64,000 nucleotides of DNA from Persicimonas caeni (GCF_006517175.1 NZ_CP041186.1:3313074-3377073), one strand, 5' to 3'; counted from the stretch's first letter, positions 18,708-28,499 are shown. Numbers and translations: made by a program. The notes: a model not told the origin generated them from the sequence alone.

Positions 18708-18771
18708 GCCGGAGCCGGATGCCGGAGCCGGATGCCGGAGCCGGATGCCGGATGCCGGAGCCGGATGCCGG
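18708..18771. repeat. Tandem GCCGGAGCCGGAT microsatellite
   Basis: A 13-bp unit is repeated about five times with one shortened copy. It is flanked by inverted CACGGTCACG-like and CCGTGACCGTGACCG stretches. It is part of the 18.0-19.6 kb gene desert; from 18780 to 19640 I see no supported gene. Confidence 0.75.
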
Positions 18772-19646
18772 ACACCGTGACCGTGACCGTAGCCGTCGCC
18801 GTCGCCGTCTCACCGTGGCGAAAGCGCACAACCTGCTCGGGCCGCGCGGCGTCCTCGCCCGCCCTGGGGCGTCACCGCCCCAGCTTGCGTGTCTTCTGCA
18901 GGGCACCACGCCCTGCTCGTACACGTGCGGGGCCCGAGACGGACCCCGGCGGTCGGGGACGACCGCGCCCCGAGTGGTCTCAATATCCATTTTTAATCGC
19001 GTCATGACGGTACAATGGTGCGTCTACCGACGAAATTCGCCGGCATGGGCGCTGCGTGTTTGCTTGTGATTGTGATCGGCTAACGGGCAAAGCCCGCCCC
19101 GTTTTGAAGCCACCTCGGATAGGTCATGCGCTCAGCACATGCCCACCCCGACGCCACTGCCTACGACCATATCGACGCCGCTGCGGCACTCCTCATGGCA
19201 CAGGCCCATCTTCACGCCACATCGCCTACATCGACGTTCGTACGAACCCGCACCGGGCAAATCCGACCGTTTCGCCACGAGGACGAAACTGCCGGCTCGG
19301 CCTCCGCCGAGCGCGTCGAAGAGGTACAGGCCGACATCTCCTCGAAGATACGCTCGCTACGAAAGCTCTGTTTTGCGGATCGGGAAACCGTTCCGCCGCA
19401 GACCAGGTTCTGTTCGACAACTCCGGACCGAGCCGAGGCGAGGGGATTCGGTGCAGATTCGGATGCCGTCTGACGCAGGCGATGCAGCGCATCGTCGAGG
19501 ACAGACGGCGCCGAAGATGCACGAATCAACCGCCTTCGGCGACGGGAGTGAGTTGTCGAACAGAACCTTCTGAGCCCACCGGCTCAGCCACCTGGCGGTG
19601 GGTTAACGCTAACTACGACCCACCCGCCCATTTGAAGGAGAGATTC

Positions 19647-19796
19647 GTGCGCACGATACGTCCACCCCTCATTACGGTTTTCGGCAAATTTCGAAATTTG
19701 TTGCGTACTTTTTTGGCTGAAGCTGAAAAATCGGCCCGTGGAGGGTGCTGGAGGCCGATCAAAGTCGCTCGTCTCTGCTCCCCGTCGCCAAGTTAG
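19647..19796 (+). CDS. Possible 49-residue small protein
   Basis: A GTG preceded by AAGGAG at 19635-19640 (spacing six) opens a 49-codon frame that is basic and ends SPSPS. Codon use is not clearly like that of neighbours and no family was recognised. The strong ribosome site is the only argument for it; it could equally be a chance frame at the edge of the repeat desert. Confidence 0.25.
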   Translation: MRTIRPPLITVFGKFRNLLRTFLAEAEKSARGGCWRPIKVARLCSPSPS

Positions 19797-19821
19797 AACG
19801 GCCCCTGACCATGTCCCCCAC

Positions 19822-21987
19822 TCAATCCAAGTACGTCAGCTCGTAGATCATGCTCGACGGCCCGCTGACCTTGTAGAAGTACTGGGCCTGCGTGGTCGGG
19901 GTGAACTCGAGCTCGAGGCGGTCGCCGTTGACCGTGGCGGAGTCGATGAGGCCGTTGGCGTCCCAGACCGAGAACTCGACGTCGCTCACGCGCGCGCCCT
20001 GCTGGACGACGACCTCGGCGAGCACGACCTGGTCGGCGAAGCCGGTGCGCTCGTACCAGTCGGGCTGGCCGGCGCACATCTTCAGGTCGCTGTAGGTGCC
20101 CGGCGTAATCAGCGCCGGGCTCGACTGCGAGTGGTTCGACGTGCCGAAGGTGTCGTCGTCGCCGCAGGTCTTCGAGATCGTCAGGTCGTAGGTGTTGGGG
20201 GTGTCCGAGGACATCACCAGCAGGTGGTAGATCCCCGACTCTTGGGCGACGTGGCTCAGCTCCTCGTCGTCGTTGGTCGACCAGGCGTCGGCCACGCCGA
20301 AGCTGTCCATCGACACGTTGTCCGACTGCGACGGGGCGTACAGCGTCATGTCGAGGTCGCCGTCGGCGTGGATGAACTCGAGCAGGGCGTCGACCGTGTC
20401 GCCGGCGAGCACGTCGAAGGCGTAGATGTCGACGTCGTCTTCGGTGCAGATCGCGGCGCCCTCGAACAGGGCGATCTCGTCGAAGACCAGCGTGGCGTCG
20501 GCGGCGGTGTCGTTCGGCTCGTTGGCCTCGTCGCCGCAGGTGCCTCCGCCGCCCTGCTGGCGCCAGGCGGTGATCTGGTAGGGCGCGTCGGCGCCGGTGA
20601 CCTCGACGAACCAGGTCTTCTGGCCCGACTCGGGTGCCTCCAAGGGGATGTAGGCGACGCCGTAGCACTCCGAGAACTCCACGAGATCGCGCTGCTTTTC
20701 GGCGTCGTCGTACAGCTTGACGTCGACGTCCTGGCCCAGCGAGTAGGTCACGTACAGGTCGACGATTTCGCCGGCCTCGACGGTAAATTGGTGGAAGTCG
20801 GCCGTGCCCGAGCACACCGTCTGCTCGGCCCACACGTCGTCCGGGATGGGCGTGGCGCTCCCAAAGCTCGCGCCGGCGGCGTCGTCCAGGCAAGCCGTCT
20901 CGTCGGGCGAGTAGGCGTTGAACGTAAAGTACGAGCCGCCCGGCGCGCAGATAAACGCGTCTTCGGCGTCCTCGGCGGCGTCTTCGTCCATCGCGCAAAT
21001 CGAATAGTAGACCGTCTGCGACTCACCGGCGGGCAGGAGCAGGTTCGGGATGGCGCCGCGAAGCTCGGTGCCGTCGATCTTCATCTCGGTCGAGCCCCAC
21101 TCGACTTCCTGGTTCATCACGTCGTCGGTCGACCAGAACAGGTAGGCCAGGTCGTATTTGGCGGCCGCCGTCGACGAGAACGTCGCCTCGACCTCGTAGT
21201 CCTCGATGGTGCGCTGGGCCCCCAGCGGGTCGTGCGCGATGGGCTGCTCGCCCTCGCAACTGCCCACCGGGTCGGGGTCGGTCGTGCCGCCGCCACCGCC
21301 TCCGTTTTGCAAGATGATCGACACCTTCAGGGTGACCGGCTCGGTCTGTCGGTCGTCGGCCACGAAGGTCACCGAGTGCACGCGCTTGTCGCGCTGCTGG
21401 ACCGACGGCGACCAGGTGAAGGTGCCGATTTTGGGGCCGGTCTGCTCGAAGCTCGCCCCGGCCGGCGCCTTGTCGGCGGGCATCTGCAGGTCGACGTCAC
21501 GCGAATCGTCGTCGCGCACCTCGACCTCGAACTCGAGCGGCTTGTTGCTGTTCGGGTCGTACAGCTTGCTCGAGGCGGTCAGGAATCGCGGCGTGCCGTT
21601 GCCCGCGTGGATCGTCAGGTTGACCACCCGCTCGGTGCTCGCCCCCTGCGAGTCGGTGGCCACGAAGATCAGCCGCAGCGGCTCGTCCTCGGTCACGTCG
21701 CTGGTGATGGGGTCCCAGCTAAAGAGCGCCGAGCTTGCAAAAGTCTGGAACTCGGCGCGCGACGGCCGGTTGATGACGTCGAACGAGACGTTTCCGCCCT
21801 CGGGATCTTTGGCGGTCACCTGAATCTGCACGACATCTTCGCCGACCACGTAGGTCTCCTCCGATCCCACGCTCAGCGTGAGGCTGGGGGCTTCGTTCGG
21901 CGGGGCATCTGCGCCACAGCTTGCCGAGAAGGTGGCGAGGAGGGCAACAAACAGGGCGAGCAGCAGGGAGAGACGTCGGGTACGCAT
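19822..21987 (-). CDS. Large lipoprotein with Ig/cadherin-like and PPC-type domains
   Basis: The ATG at 21987 gives a signal peptide with lipobox FSASC, so the mature protein starts at that Cys and is lipid-anchored. Two cadherin/Ig-like beta domains follow (IQVTAKDPEGGNVSFDVI, then DDDSRDVDLQMP), a Gly-rich linker (NGGGGGGTT), and repeated beta-rich PPC-like domains in the C-terminal half with the family look of VDIYAFDVLAGDTVDALLE and DFHQFTVEAGEIVDLYV. PPC domains usually sit on secreted proteases or adhesins; no protease motif is visible, so an adhesin or matrix protein is more likely. Length 721 residues. A longer frame upstream is rejected because the signal peptide starts here. Its promoter lies in the ~100 bases before the PP2C gene end. 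Confidence 0.75.
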   Translation of the reverse strand: MRTRRLSLLLALFVALLATFSASCGADAPPNEAPSLTLSVGSEETYVVGEDVVQIQVTAKDPEGGNVSFDVINRPSRAEFQTFASSALFSWDPITSDVTEDEPLRLIFVATDSQGASTERVVNLTIHAGNGTPRFLTASSKLYDPNSNKPLEFEVEVRDDDSRDVDLQMPADKAPAGASFEQTGPKIGTFTWSPSVQQRDKRVHSVTFVADDRQTEPVTLKVSIILQNGGGGGGTTDPDPVGSCEGEQPIAHDPLGAQRTIEDYEVEATFSSTAAAKYDLAYLFWSTDDVMNQEVEWGSTEMKIDGTELRGAIPNLLLPAGESQTVYYSICAMDEDAAEDAEDAFICAPGGSYFTFNAYSPDETACLDDAAGASFGSATPIPDDVWAEQTVCSGTADFHQFTVEAGEIVDLYVTYSLGQDVDVKLYDDAEKQRDLVEFSECYGVAYIPLEAPESGQKTWFVEVTGADAPYQITAWRQQGGGGTCGDEANEPNDTAADATLVFDEIALFEGAAICTEDDVDIYAFDVLAGDTVDALLEFIHADGDLDMTLYAPSQSDNVSMDSFGVADAWSTNDDEELSHVAQESGIYHLLVMSSDTPNTYDLTISKTCGDDDTFGTSNHSQSSPALITPGTYSDLKMCAGQPDWYERTGFADQVVLAEVVVQQGARVSDVEFSVWDANGLIDSATVNGDRLELEFTPTTQAQYFYKVSGPSSMIYELTYLD

Positions 21988-22084
21988 TTTTCGTCGTTCC
22001 GTGGGGCAGATAAGCTTCAATGATTCCCACGGTACTATTTGGGAGGACAAACTACAATTTGCGGGTCGAGGTGTCGTGGCGTCG

Positions 22085-23443
22085 CTACTCGACCAGGACC
22101 ACCAGCGCCGTGGCGTTGTCGCGACCCACGTGGGCCAGCGCGTGCTCGACCAGGGCGTCGGACAGCGCCTGCGGGTTGTTTCGGTGGAGCGCGACGAGCT
22201 GCTGGAGGCGCTCTCGGGGGACTTCGTCGTGGACGCCGTCGGAGGTGAGCACAAAGAGATCGCCCGGCTGGGCCCTGAAGCCGACGGTGTCGAGGTCGCC
22301 GTCGTCTGCGAGCGAGTGCGCGTCGGGGCCGAAGCCGTCGATGCGCGCCGCTTCGAGCTCGATGCCCGTGCTCAGAAACCGCGAGATCGTGCGCTGGCTC
22401 ATCTCGGCCTGCGCATCGCTGTCGGCCTCTTCGCCCAGGTGCTTCATGATATTGGCCAGCGTGTGATCGTAGCTGAGCTGAATGAGTTCGCCGTCGCGCA
22501 CCAACAGCGCGCGCGAGTCCCCCACGTGGCCGAGGCCGACGCGGTCGCCGGCGATCACAAGTCCGGTGAAGGTCGTGCCGCCGCGGTTTTTCGCCGCGTC
22601 GAACTCGCCTTCGAGCGCGAGGCGCTGGCTGGTGACCTTGGCGATGGCGCGCGCGAATGCGGACGGCTTCTGGGAAAGCGCCGTCGCCCCGTAGTGGCTC
22701 AGGGCGCGGCCGAAGGCGATGCACGACTCCTCGACCGCCAACTTGCTGGCGCGCTCGCCGTCCTGAATGCCGCCGATGCCGTCGGCGACGCAGAAGAAGC
22801 CGACGCTTCGCTTGGCCGAGCCGGTGATCGACTGCATGACCAGGTGGCCACACGAGTCCTGGTTGTTGCGCCGAAAGATGTAGTTTCCGACCGTCGAGTT
22901 CGAGCCCACCCGAAAGACGAGTGGGCGGTCGAGCTCGAGGCGGAGCTGCTCGAGCGCCACGGCCAGATCTTGCATGTCGAGCAGGGCGAGTTCACCGTAG
23001 GGCGACACGCACACGGCGACGACCTGGGTCAGCCCCGGCTGCAACAGACCCGTTTCGGCCATGGCGCTTCGCTCCTGCAGAAGCGCCGCCATCTGGTGGC
23101 CGCCGGGGTAATCCTCGTCCATGAAATTTTCGTAGGCGAGTTCGCCGATGAGCCGGGCATCGCGCCAGACGGCCTCCGGCTCGAGGCGGCCGGCGGGTCG
23201 AACCCGCGGCGCCGCCGTCAGGTACAGCCGAGCCGCCTCGGCGTCGAGGTATAGGTCATCGCGGCGTATGCCATGGAGCACCACGCCGGCCTGGTGAATT
23301 CGGTCGATCGTAGCGACCAGGCGAATCAACCCTGCGACGGCGCGATCGGTGTCGAGGCGCCGCCACGAGGCGTCGTCGAACGGACGCGCGGCGTCCGACG
23401 GTGTGTCCAGATACGCCCGAATGTCATCGACAGCTTGACTCAT
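22085..23443 (-). CDS. PP2C-type protein phosphatase with kinase-like N-terminal remnant
   Basis: The C-terminal ~270 residues are a PP2C (PPM) Ser/Thr phosphatase: FCVADGIGGI (metal Asp), GHVGDSRALL, DHTLAN, LTSDGVHDE and RDNATALV supply the usual metal ligands. The N-terminal ~150 residues are not part of the family. They contain IHQAGVVLHGIRRDDLYLD, which looks like a kinase catalytic-loop remnant, and ARLIGELAYENFM, similar to the end of a kinase N-lobe. The ATG at 23443 overlaps the stop of the FHA gene (ATGA), so the two are translationally coupled. It probably removes phosphates placed by the kinases at 26-30 kb. An upstream ATG at 23518 is rejected because it lies inside the FHA gene. 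Confidence 0.9.
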   Translation of the reverse strand: MSQAVDDIRAYLDTPSDAARPFDDASWRRLDTDRAVAGLIRLVATIDRIHQAGVVLHGIRRDDLYLDAEAARLYLTAAPRVRPAGRLEPEAVWRDARLIGELAYENFMDEDYPGGHQMAALLQERSAMAETGLLQPGLTQVVAVCVSPYGELALLDMQDLAVALEQLRLELDRPLVFRVGSNSTVGNYIFRRNNQDSCGHLVMQSITGSAKRSVGFFCVADGIGGIQDGERASKLAVEESCIAFGRALSHYGATALSQKPSAFARAIAKVTSQRLALEGEFDAAKNRGGTTFTGLVIAGDRVGLGHVGDSRALLVRDGELIQLSYDHTLANIMKHLGEEADSDAQAEMSQRTISRFLSTGIELEAARIDGFGPDAHSLADDGDLDTVGFRAQPGDLFVLTSDGVHDEVPRERLQQLVALHRNNPQALSDALVEHALAHVGRDNATALVVLVE

Positions 23444-24399
23444 TCGCCGCCCCTCCCGCGTCCGGAGTCGCTCGGCTCGCTTGCCTCGTCGAGGATGGGC
23501 GTCGAGCCCTCCTGCCAATCGATGACCGCCGGCGGCTCCAACGCCTTGCGCTCGGGCGCCACGTCATCGCCCGGCTCGTGCAGGTAAAAAATGACCGAGC
23601 CGAGCGCGATCTCATCACCAAACGACACCGAAGTAGCGTCGATGACCTCGAGGCGATTGACGAAGGTCTTGCGGCGCGCGCCCAACGGCGAAACCTGCCA
23701 CTGGTCGTCGGCCATGCCGATGCGGGCATGCTCGAAGGAGATGAACTTGCGCTCATCCTCGTAGAGGCCGGCCAGGTTCCAGTCGGGTTGGGAGCAGCCG
23801 TCCCAGCTACTCGGGCCGGCCAAGAGGGGCCCGTCGGGAAAGCTTCGCCCTAAGGTGGTACCTGCGCCATTGAGAAGGATGTGCGGACCGCAGGGGCCGC
23901 CGCGGCGACACAAGAAGAGCGACGGCCCCTGCGCCCGATTCAACAGACGGGTGCGCGCCCCCTCCCACTCGTCGAGCGAGAGGCCGGAGGTCTCGAAGCG
24001 ATAGCGGATCTGGCCCACGGTGAGTTCGCTGCCGCTTTCGATCGGCCGGCGCTCGCCGGGGTGGTCGAGCAGGCGGCCGTCGATGGCGGTCGTGGCGCCC
24101 GGGGAAACCCCGCGCAGGCGCCAGACGGCATCGTCGCCCAGGCTCAGGTGCAAGTGCGGCGCGCCGAGGCGGTAATTCTCGTGGTCGGCCAGCCCGCGCA
24201 AAATGACGTCGACCGGCCCGTGTTGGGGATGGTAGCGCCCGACGAGGACATCGGGCCCGTGAATCGTCTCGATCTGGCTGCCGTCCAGGCGCACCAAACG
24301 CGCCAGCGGCGGGAGCAGGTGGTCTTCTCGAAGCTCAGCGTCGAACTCCTCTCGCCACCCCCGAAGCACATTCAGGTCGATATCGGCGAATCCACTCAT
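23440..24399 (-). CDS. Double FHA-domain protein
   Basis: 319 residues with two phosphothreonine-binding FHA-like modules. The first (about 45-135) contains VLVGRYHPQHGPVDVIL, and the second (about 180-290) contains TTLGRSFPDG, then FISFEHARI and TFVNRLEV, matching the G-R, S-x-x-H and N-x strands of the FHA fold. In the second domain SFEHAR keeps the conserved Ser/His; the first has lost it. A Pro/Glu-rich tail follows. The protein would dock on Thr-phosphorylated kinases or substrates. It overlaps the phosphatase gene by four bases and stands 23 bases downstream of rapZ, all on one strand. Confidence 0.85.
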   Translation of the reverse strand: MSGFADIDLNVLRGWREEFDAELREDHLLPPLARLVRLDGSQIETIHGPDVLVGRYHPQHGPVDVILRGLADHENYRLGAPHLHLSLGDDAVWRLRGVSPGATTAIDGRLLDHPGERRPIESGSELTVGQIRYRFETSGLSLDEWEGARTRLLNRAQGPSLFLCRRGGPCGPHILLNGAGTTLGRSFPDGPLLAGPSSWDGCSQPDWNLAGLYEDERKFISFEHARIGMADDQWQVSPLGARRKTFVNRLEVIDATSVSFGDEIALGSVIFYLHEPGDDVAPERKALEPPAVIDWQEGSTPILDEASEPSDSGRGRGGE

Positions 24400-24422
24400 C
24401 GTATTATCCAGCCTGCACAGGC

Positions 24423-25388
24423 TTATTTCGCGATGTCTCGGTGACGCACCGACGCTTGCCAGCCGCGCGTCTTCAAGCGCTCGGAAATGGTCTCGGAGAC
24501 GGCCACCGAGCGGTGGTGCCCGCCAGTGCAGCCAATGCCGATCGTCAGGTAGCTCTTACCCTCCCGGCGGTACATCGGCAGCATGAAGTCGGCCATCTCT
24601 TGGAAGAGTGACAAAAAGCGGGAGGTCTCGGGGAAACTGAGCACGTAGTCGCGCACGTCGGATTCGTTGCCCCGGCCCTCGCGCAGCTCCTCGACAAAGT
24701 ACGGATTGGGCAAAAAGCGTACGTCGAAGACCAGATCGCACTCGACGGGCACGCCGTGCTTGAAACCAAAGCTCAAGACCGTGACCTGCAGCGACGGCTC
24801 TTTGTCGCCGCTAAAGCGCTGCTGGATGAGTGATTTGAGGGTGTGCACCGTGTGGGAGGAGGTGTCGATGACCTCGTCGGCGCGGTGGCGAAGCTCTTCG
24901 AGGCGCTCGCGATCGCGACGGATCCCTTCGCGAATGGTCACCCCGTCTTCTGCCAGGGGGTGGCGCCGGCGCGTCTCGCTGTAGCGGCGCACCAGCACAT
25001 CCTCGGCCGCCTCCAAGAAGACGATGCGCATGGGCACGCCCTCGTCGCGCATCTGCTCGACCATCTCGCCGGCTTCGCTCAAGAATTCGCGACCGCGTGT
25101 GTCGACCACGAACGCCAACGACTGCAGCGAGCCGCCGCCGGCGCCGAGTTCGACGACTTTAGGGAGCAGCGGAACGGGCAGGTTGTCGATGCAGAAGTAG
25201 CCGAGATCTTCGAGGGCGTGGATGGCGGTGGACTTGCCCGAGCCGCTCAGCCCCGTCAGCACGACCACGCGCGGGACGGCACTGTTCTCGGTAAGCTCGA
25301 CGACCGAGGATTCGGTGTCGGCGGAAAGCCCAGAATTCTCCTTTTGGAGAACGGGCATCGGGCTGATTGTCTGCTGGTCGTCGCTCAC
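24423..25388 (-). CDS. rapZ: RapZ/YvcJ-type nucleotide-binding protein
   Basis: RapZ-family proteins bind nucleotides and, in enterobacteria, act as RNA-binding adaptors that guide RNase E to the sRNA GlmZ. The P-loop is GLSGSGKS (46-53). DTRGREF and the C-terminal domain with GIGCTGGHHRSV are conserved family signatures. The N-terminal ~40 residues are variable and Ser/Glu-rich. The start is a GTG (25388) with no strong ribosome site; a Met at residue 11 is an alternative. It lies between an FHA/phosphatase pair and a second phosphatase, an unusual context, since the gene more often sits with rpoN or PTS genes. Whether the RNA function exists here is unknown. Confidence 0.93.
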   Translation of the reverse strand: MSDDQQTISPMPVLQKENSGLSADTESSVVELTENSAVPRVVVLTGLSGSGKSTAIHALEDLGYFCIDNLPVPLLPKVVELGAGGGSLQSLAFVVDTRGREFLSEAGEMVEQMRDEGVPMRIVFLEAAEDVLVRRYSETRRRHPLAEDGVTIREGIRRDRERLEELRHRADEVIDTSSHTVHTLKSLIQQRFSGDKEPSLQVTVLSFGFKHGVPVECDLVFDVRFLPNPYFVEELREGRGNESDVRDYVLSFPETSRFLSLFQEMADFMLPMYRREGKSYLTIGIGCTGGHHRSVAVSETISERLKTRGWQASVRHRDIAK

Positions 25389-25406
25389 GTCCGACCGCCC
25401 ATGGAG

Positions 25407-26177
25407 TTATTTTGCAACTTGTACGACCGCGACGGTGATATTGTCGTTACCGCCGTTTTCGTTGGCCGCATCGATCAGCTTATCGCAGCACAGCTCCAGG
25501 TTGTCGCGATGCTCGAGCATGATCTTGCGAATGGCCTCGTCGTTGATCATGCCGTTGAGGCCATCGGAGCAGAGCATGTAGGTGTCACCGGCCTGCGGCT
25601 TCTCGGTGTTGATGTCGACCTGGACGGTCTCTTTCATGCCGAGCGCGCGCACGATGACGTTTTTGTGCGGGAAGTTCTCGATCTCTTCTTCGGTGAGATC
25701 TTTCATCTTGATGTAGTCGTTGAGCAGCGAGTGGTCTTCGGTAACCTGCTCGAGCTCGTCGCCGCGAAGCCGGTAGATACGGCTGTCGCCGACGTGACCG
25801 AAGTAGGCGGTGTCGCCGGCGAGCAGGAGCGCGACGATCGTCGTGCCCATGCCTCGCTGGGCGGCGTTCTGCGCGGCCGTCTCGAAGATGCGCAGGTTCG
25901 CCAACTTGATACCGGCGTTGAGCCGGTTCTCCTCGTAGGTCTGGCCCTTTTCCATCTTGTAGGGCCAGGTGATTTCTTCGTCGGCCGACGTCTCCTGGAA
26001 GAATTTAGCGAGGGTTTTGACCGCCATCTCGGAGGCGACCTCACCACTGGCGTGGCCCCCCATTCCATCGGCGACCATGTAGAGCTGTTCTTCGTCGAGC
26101 AAGTACAGATTGTCTTCGTTGTGGGAACGTTTCATTCCCACGTCTGTCTTGCCGGCGTATCGGATTTTGAGAGCCAA
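25407..26177 (-). CDS. PP2C-type protein phosphatase (Stp-like)
   Basis: 256-residue compact PPM phosphatase of the bacterial Stp1/PrpC type, expected to dephosphorylate targets of Hanks-type kinases. Metal-binding motifs are complete: [37 protein letters not shown] and [12 protein letters not shown]. The likely start is a TTG at 26177; no in-frame ATG exists before the conserved TDVG motif, and no clear Shine-Dalgarno precedes it. It ends 18 bases before the rapZ start, so the two are probably co-transcribed. With the kinase genes upstream on the same strand it forms a kinase/phosphatase module. Confidence 0.93.
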   Translation of the reverse strand: MALKIRYAGKTDVGMKRSHNEDNLYLLDEEQLYMVADGMGGHASGEVASEMAVKTLAKFFQETSADEEITWPYKMEKGQTYEENRLNAGIKLANLRIFETAAQNAAQRGMGTTIVALLLAGDTAYFGHVGDSRIYRLRGDELEQVTEDHSLLNDYIKMKDLTEEEIENFPHKNVIVRALGMKETVQVDINTEKPQAGDTYMLCSDGLNGMINDEAIRKIMLEHRDNLELCCDKLIDAANENGGNDNITVAVVQVAK

Positions 26178-26333
26178 TGTGACACCCGAATGCTAATCTC
26201 TTCCCAGCATCGGGAAGCTCAGACGGTATTGAAACTAAGCTAACACTCACTTAGCACAGCCAACCGATCGGTGCAAGATCGGCGGGTCGTCCGGGCCTCC
26301 CAAAGCCTGGCCAAAACGGCCTTACGAACCATT

Positions 26334-28499
26334 CTACTTCTGCTGGTGCGCCACCAAATTGCGGTGCAAATCCCAGCCGAAGATACTACCTTCGACTTCA
26401 CAGTAGCCCACAAGTTGGTTGTTGTCATTAAAACTGACTGAAAGCGGCTGCTCGAGCAACCGATCTTTGCGCATGAACAGTTTTCCTGTCATGACATGGT
26501 ACAGGGCCAACTTTTTATCCGCAAAGACAACTGCCAGCAGATAGCCGTCCTGCGAGAAGGACATCTGCTCGACGCGATCATCGGCCGAGAACCGGTGAAC
26601 CAGCGAGGTGGGAGACGAAATGTTGAACACCCCGATGCTTCCATCGGCGCGGGCCACGGCAAACATGTTGCGCGAGGCGCTCAGCGCCACGGCACGCACG
26701 CCGGGGCCGGATTGAATGCGCAGCGGCTGGAGCTGATCGTCATGACGCTCGGCCAAGTACAACCCGCCGGCCTCGGTGCCAAAGAGCAGCCAGCGTCCGT
26801 CACTGTCGCAGTCGACCGAGGTGACCGCCGAGGTGGACGCGTTCTGGTGCAACCGTTGGCTCGTGGCGTCGGCGACGGACCACTCCAACAACGTGCCGTC
26901 GGCGTGGCCGGTGTAGATGGTGTCACGTCCCAAGCTCAACGCCGTCAACTCGGGTTGGGCCGGCATACTGAACTCGGTGCTGAACCCGGTGTCGGGTTGG
27001 CCCACATGCACCTGATAGTCGGCATCGACGACCAACAATTCCTGGCTTCGAGCGGCCGCGCAGCGAAGCCCGCCGTTGGGCAGTTGCGCAGCCAGCCGCG
27101 GCATTTCGTACAGGCCCGAGTCGCGCCGCAGCTTGGCGGCCTGGTCGAAGTCCGAGCCAGACGCGACCGCGTCGGCCTCGCTCGACTCGGTGGCCGACTT
27201 CGAGCTGCGCCCGATCGCCCGCACGGGGTTGGTGGGGGTGCGTCCGCGAAAGATCGCCGCCTTGGGGCCGGTCGAGTCCCACTCGTCGGAGCGGAAAAAG
27301 CCACTGTCGCGTCCGCCTAGAGGCTTGGCTTCTGGCTTGGACGCCTCCACGAGCGACGCCTCGCTCTGGACGGTGCGGTTGGCCTCGGCTCTGTCGTCCG
27401 TGCCACTCAGCTCGTCTTTGGCCGGAGGCAATTCGACCGAATCGGAGACCTCGTCGGCCCCGGCGTTGCCCGCCTCGGACAGAGCCGCGACCAGCTCGTC
27501 GAGGGTGTAGATGACCCCCGACAGGCTCTGCGGACGATCGTTGGGGCTTTTGGCCAGCATTTTGCGCACCAGCGCCTCAATCGCCTCGGGGAACTGGCGG
27601 TTGGTCGCCACCTCCGCAAGGCGCGGCGGCTGGGTGCTCACGTGCGCCTTGAGCACGTTGTAGACGTTGTTGTCGAAGAACGGCGGCCGGCCGGTGAGCA
27701 TGAAGAAAAAGACGCCGCCCAACGCATAGATGTCGGCGCGGCGGTCGAGTTGGCCGCCGACCGCCTGCTCGGGGCTGGCGTACAGCGGCGTGCCCAAAAA
27801 GCCCTGGGTCACCCGCACGTCGCCCTCGCGCCACACGATGCCAAAGTCGAGGATGTGCACGAAATCGTCGCCGGCGGGCAGCCGCTCGATCATGACGTTT
27901 TCGGGCTTGAGATCCCGGTGGATCATGCCCGCTTCGTGCGCCTCGTGCACCCCGTTGGCGATCTGGCGCAAGACCTTGCAGGCGCGCACCATGTCCATGG
28001 GCCCACCCGTGGCGACCAACTCCTCGAGGGTCTGGCCGTCGATGAGGTCCATCAGCAGGGCCACGGCGCGCTCGCCGATGGGGACCACGTCGTAGAACGA
28101 GACGATGTGAGGGTTTCGCAGATGGCCCAGCGCGCTGATCTCGCGGTTGAGACGCGCTTCGATATGCTCGGCCTTCACCGACGTGTCGGCGTTGTCCAGC
28201 GGGATGATCTTGACGGCGAACTGCCGCGAGATCGTCAGCGACTCGGCCCGGTAAACGTTGCCCGAGGCGCCCTGGCCGATGCGGCGGGTCAGCAGGTAGC
28301 GGTCGGCGAGGGTGCGACCGAGCCAGGGATCGGTGGTGCGCCCGAGTTCGGGCCATCCTTGGGAGGGGCGCGCAACGCGGCATTCCAAACACATCTCGTC
28401 GTCCGCAAAGAGCACCGAGGTGCACCTGCTACAGTGATGTGTCGGCTTACGGTCGCGGAAAACACGCCGCCGCCTTTCGTATGCACTCCGTTCCCCCAT
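26334..28499 (-). CDS. Ser/Thr kinase with N-terminal zinc ribbon and C-terminal propeller
   Basis: 721 residues. An N-terminal C-x2-C...C-x2-C ribbon (Cys23/26 and Cys37/40) is followed by a complete Hanks kinase: GQGASGNV loop, Lys97, HRDLKPEN with Asp196, DFG at 218-220, activation segment TPLYASPEQ, and DIYALGGVFFFMLTG. After a Ser/Glu-rich linker comes FFRSDEWDSTGPKAAIF, then a ~250-residue beta-propeller-like region with repeated strands (LLVVDADYQVHV, GRWLLFGTEAG, FAVARADGSIG). No transmembrane segment. It probably phosphorylates Thr targets recognised by the FHA protein; the propeller would be a sensing or docking platform. The start ATG has AGGA at good distance. It is followed by its paralogue at 28611. 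Confidence 0.93.
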   Translation of the reverse strand: MGERSAYERRRRVFRDRKPTHHCSRCTSVLFADDEMCLECRVARPSQGWPELGRTTDPWLGRTLADRYLLTRRIGQGASGNVYRAESLTISRQFAVKIIPLDNADTSVKAEHIEARLNREISALGHLRNPHIVSFYDVVPIGERAVALLMDLIDGQTLEELVATGGPMDMVRACKVLRQIANGVHEAHEAGMIHRDLKPENVMIERLPAGDDFVHILDFGIVWREGDVRVTQGFLGTPLYASPEQAVGGQLDRRADIYALGGVFFFMLTGRPPFFDNNVYNVLKAHVSTQPPRLAEVATNRQFPEAIEALVRKMLAKSPNDRPQSLSGVIYTLDELVAALSEAGNAGADEVSDSVELPPAKDELSGTDDRAEANRTVQSEASLVEASKPEAKPLGGRDSGFFRSDEWDSTGPKAAIFRGRTPTNPVRAIGRSSKSATESSEADAVASGSDFDQAAKLRRDSGLYEMPRLAAQLPNGGLRCAAARSQELLVVDADYQVHVGQPDTGFSTEFSMPAQPELTALSLGRDTIYTGHADGTLLEWSVADATSQRLHQNASTSAVTSVDCDSDGRWLLFGTEAGGLYLAERHDDQLQPLRIQSGPGVRAVALSASRNMFAVARADGSIGVFNISSPTSLVHRFSADDRVEQMSFSQDGYLLAVVFADKKLALYHVMTGKLFMRKDRLLEQPLSVSFNDNNQLVGYCEVEGSIFGWDLHRNLVAHQQK

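Noticed and set aside
18039-19646. Origin of replication
   Set aside because: No cluster of DnaA boxes was seen and dnaA, dnaN or gidA are not near.
19738-22023. Long frame opposite to the PPC lipoprotein gene
   Set aside because: It is the mirror of the Asp/Gly-rich lipoprotein. The lipoprotein has signal peptide, lipobox and recognisable domains.
24843-26243. Plus-strand frame over rapZ and the PP2C gene
   Set aside because: Composition shadow; both minus-strand genes have complete conserved motifs.
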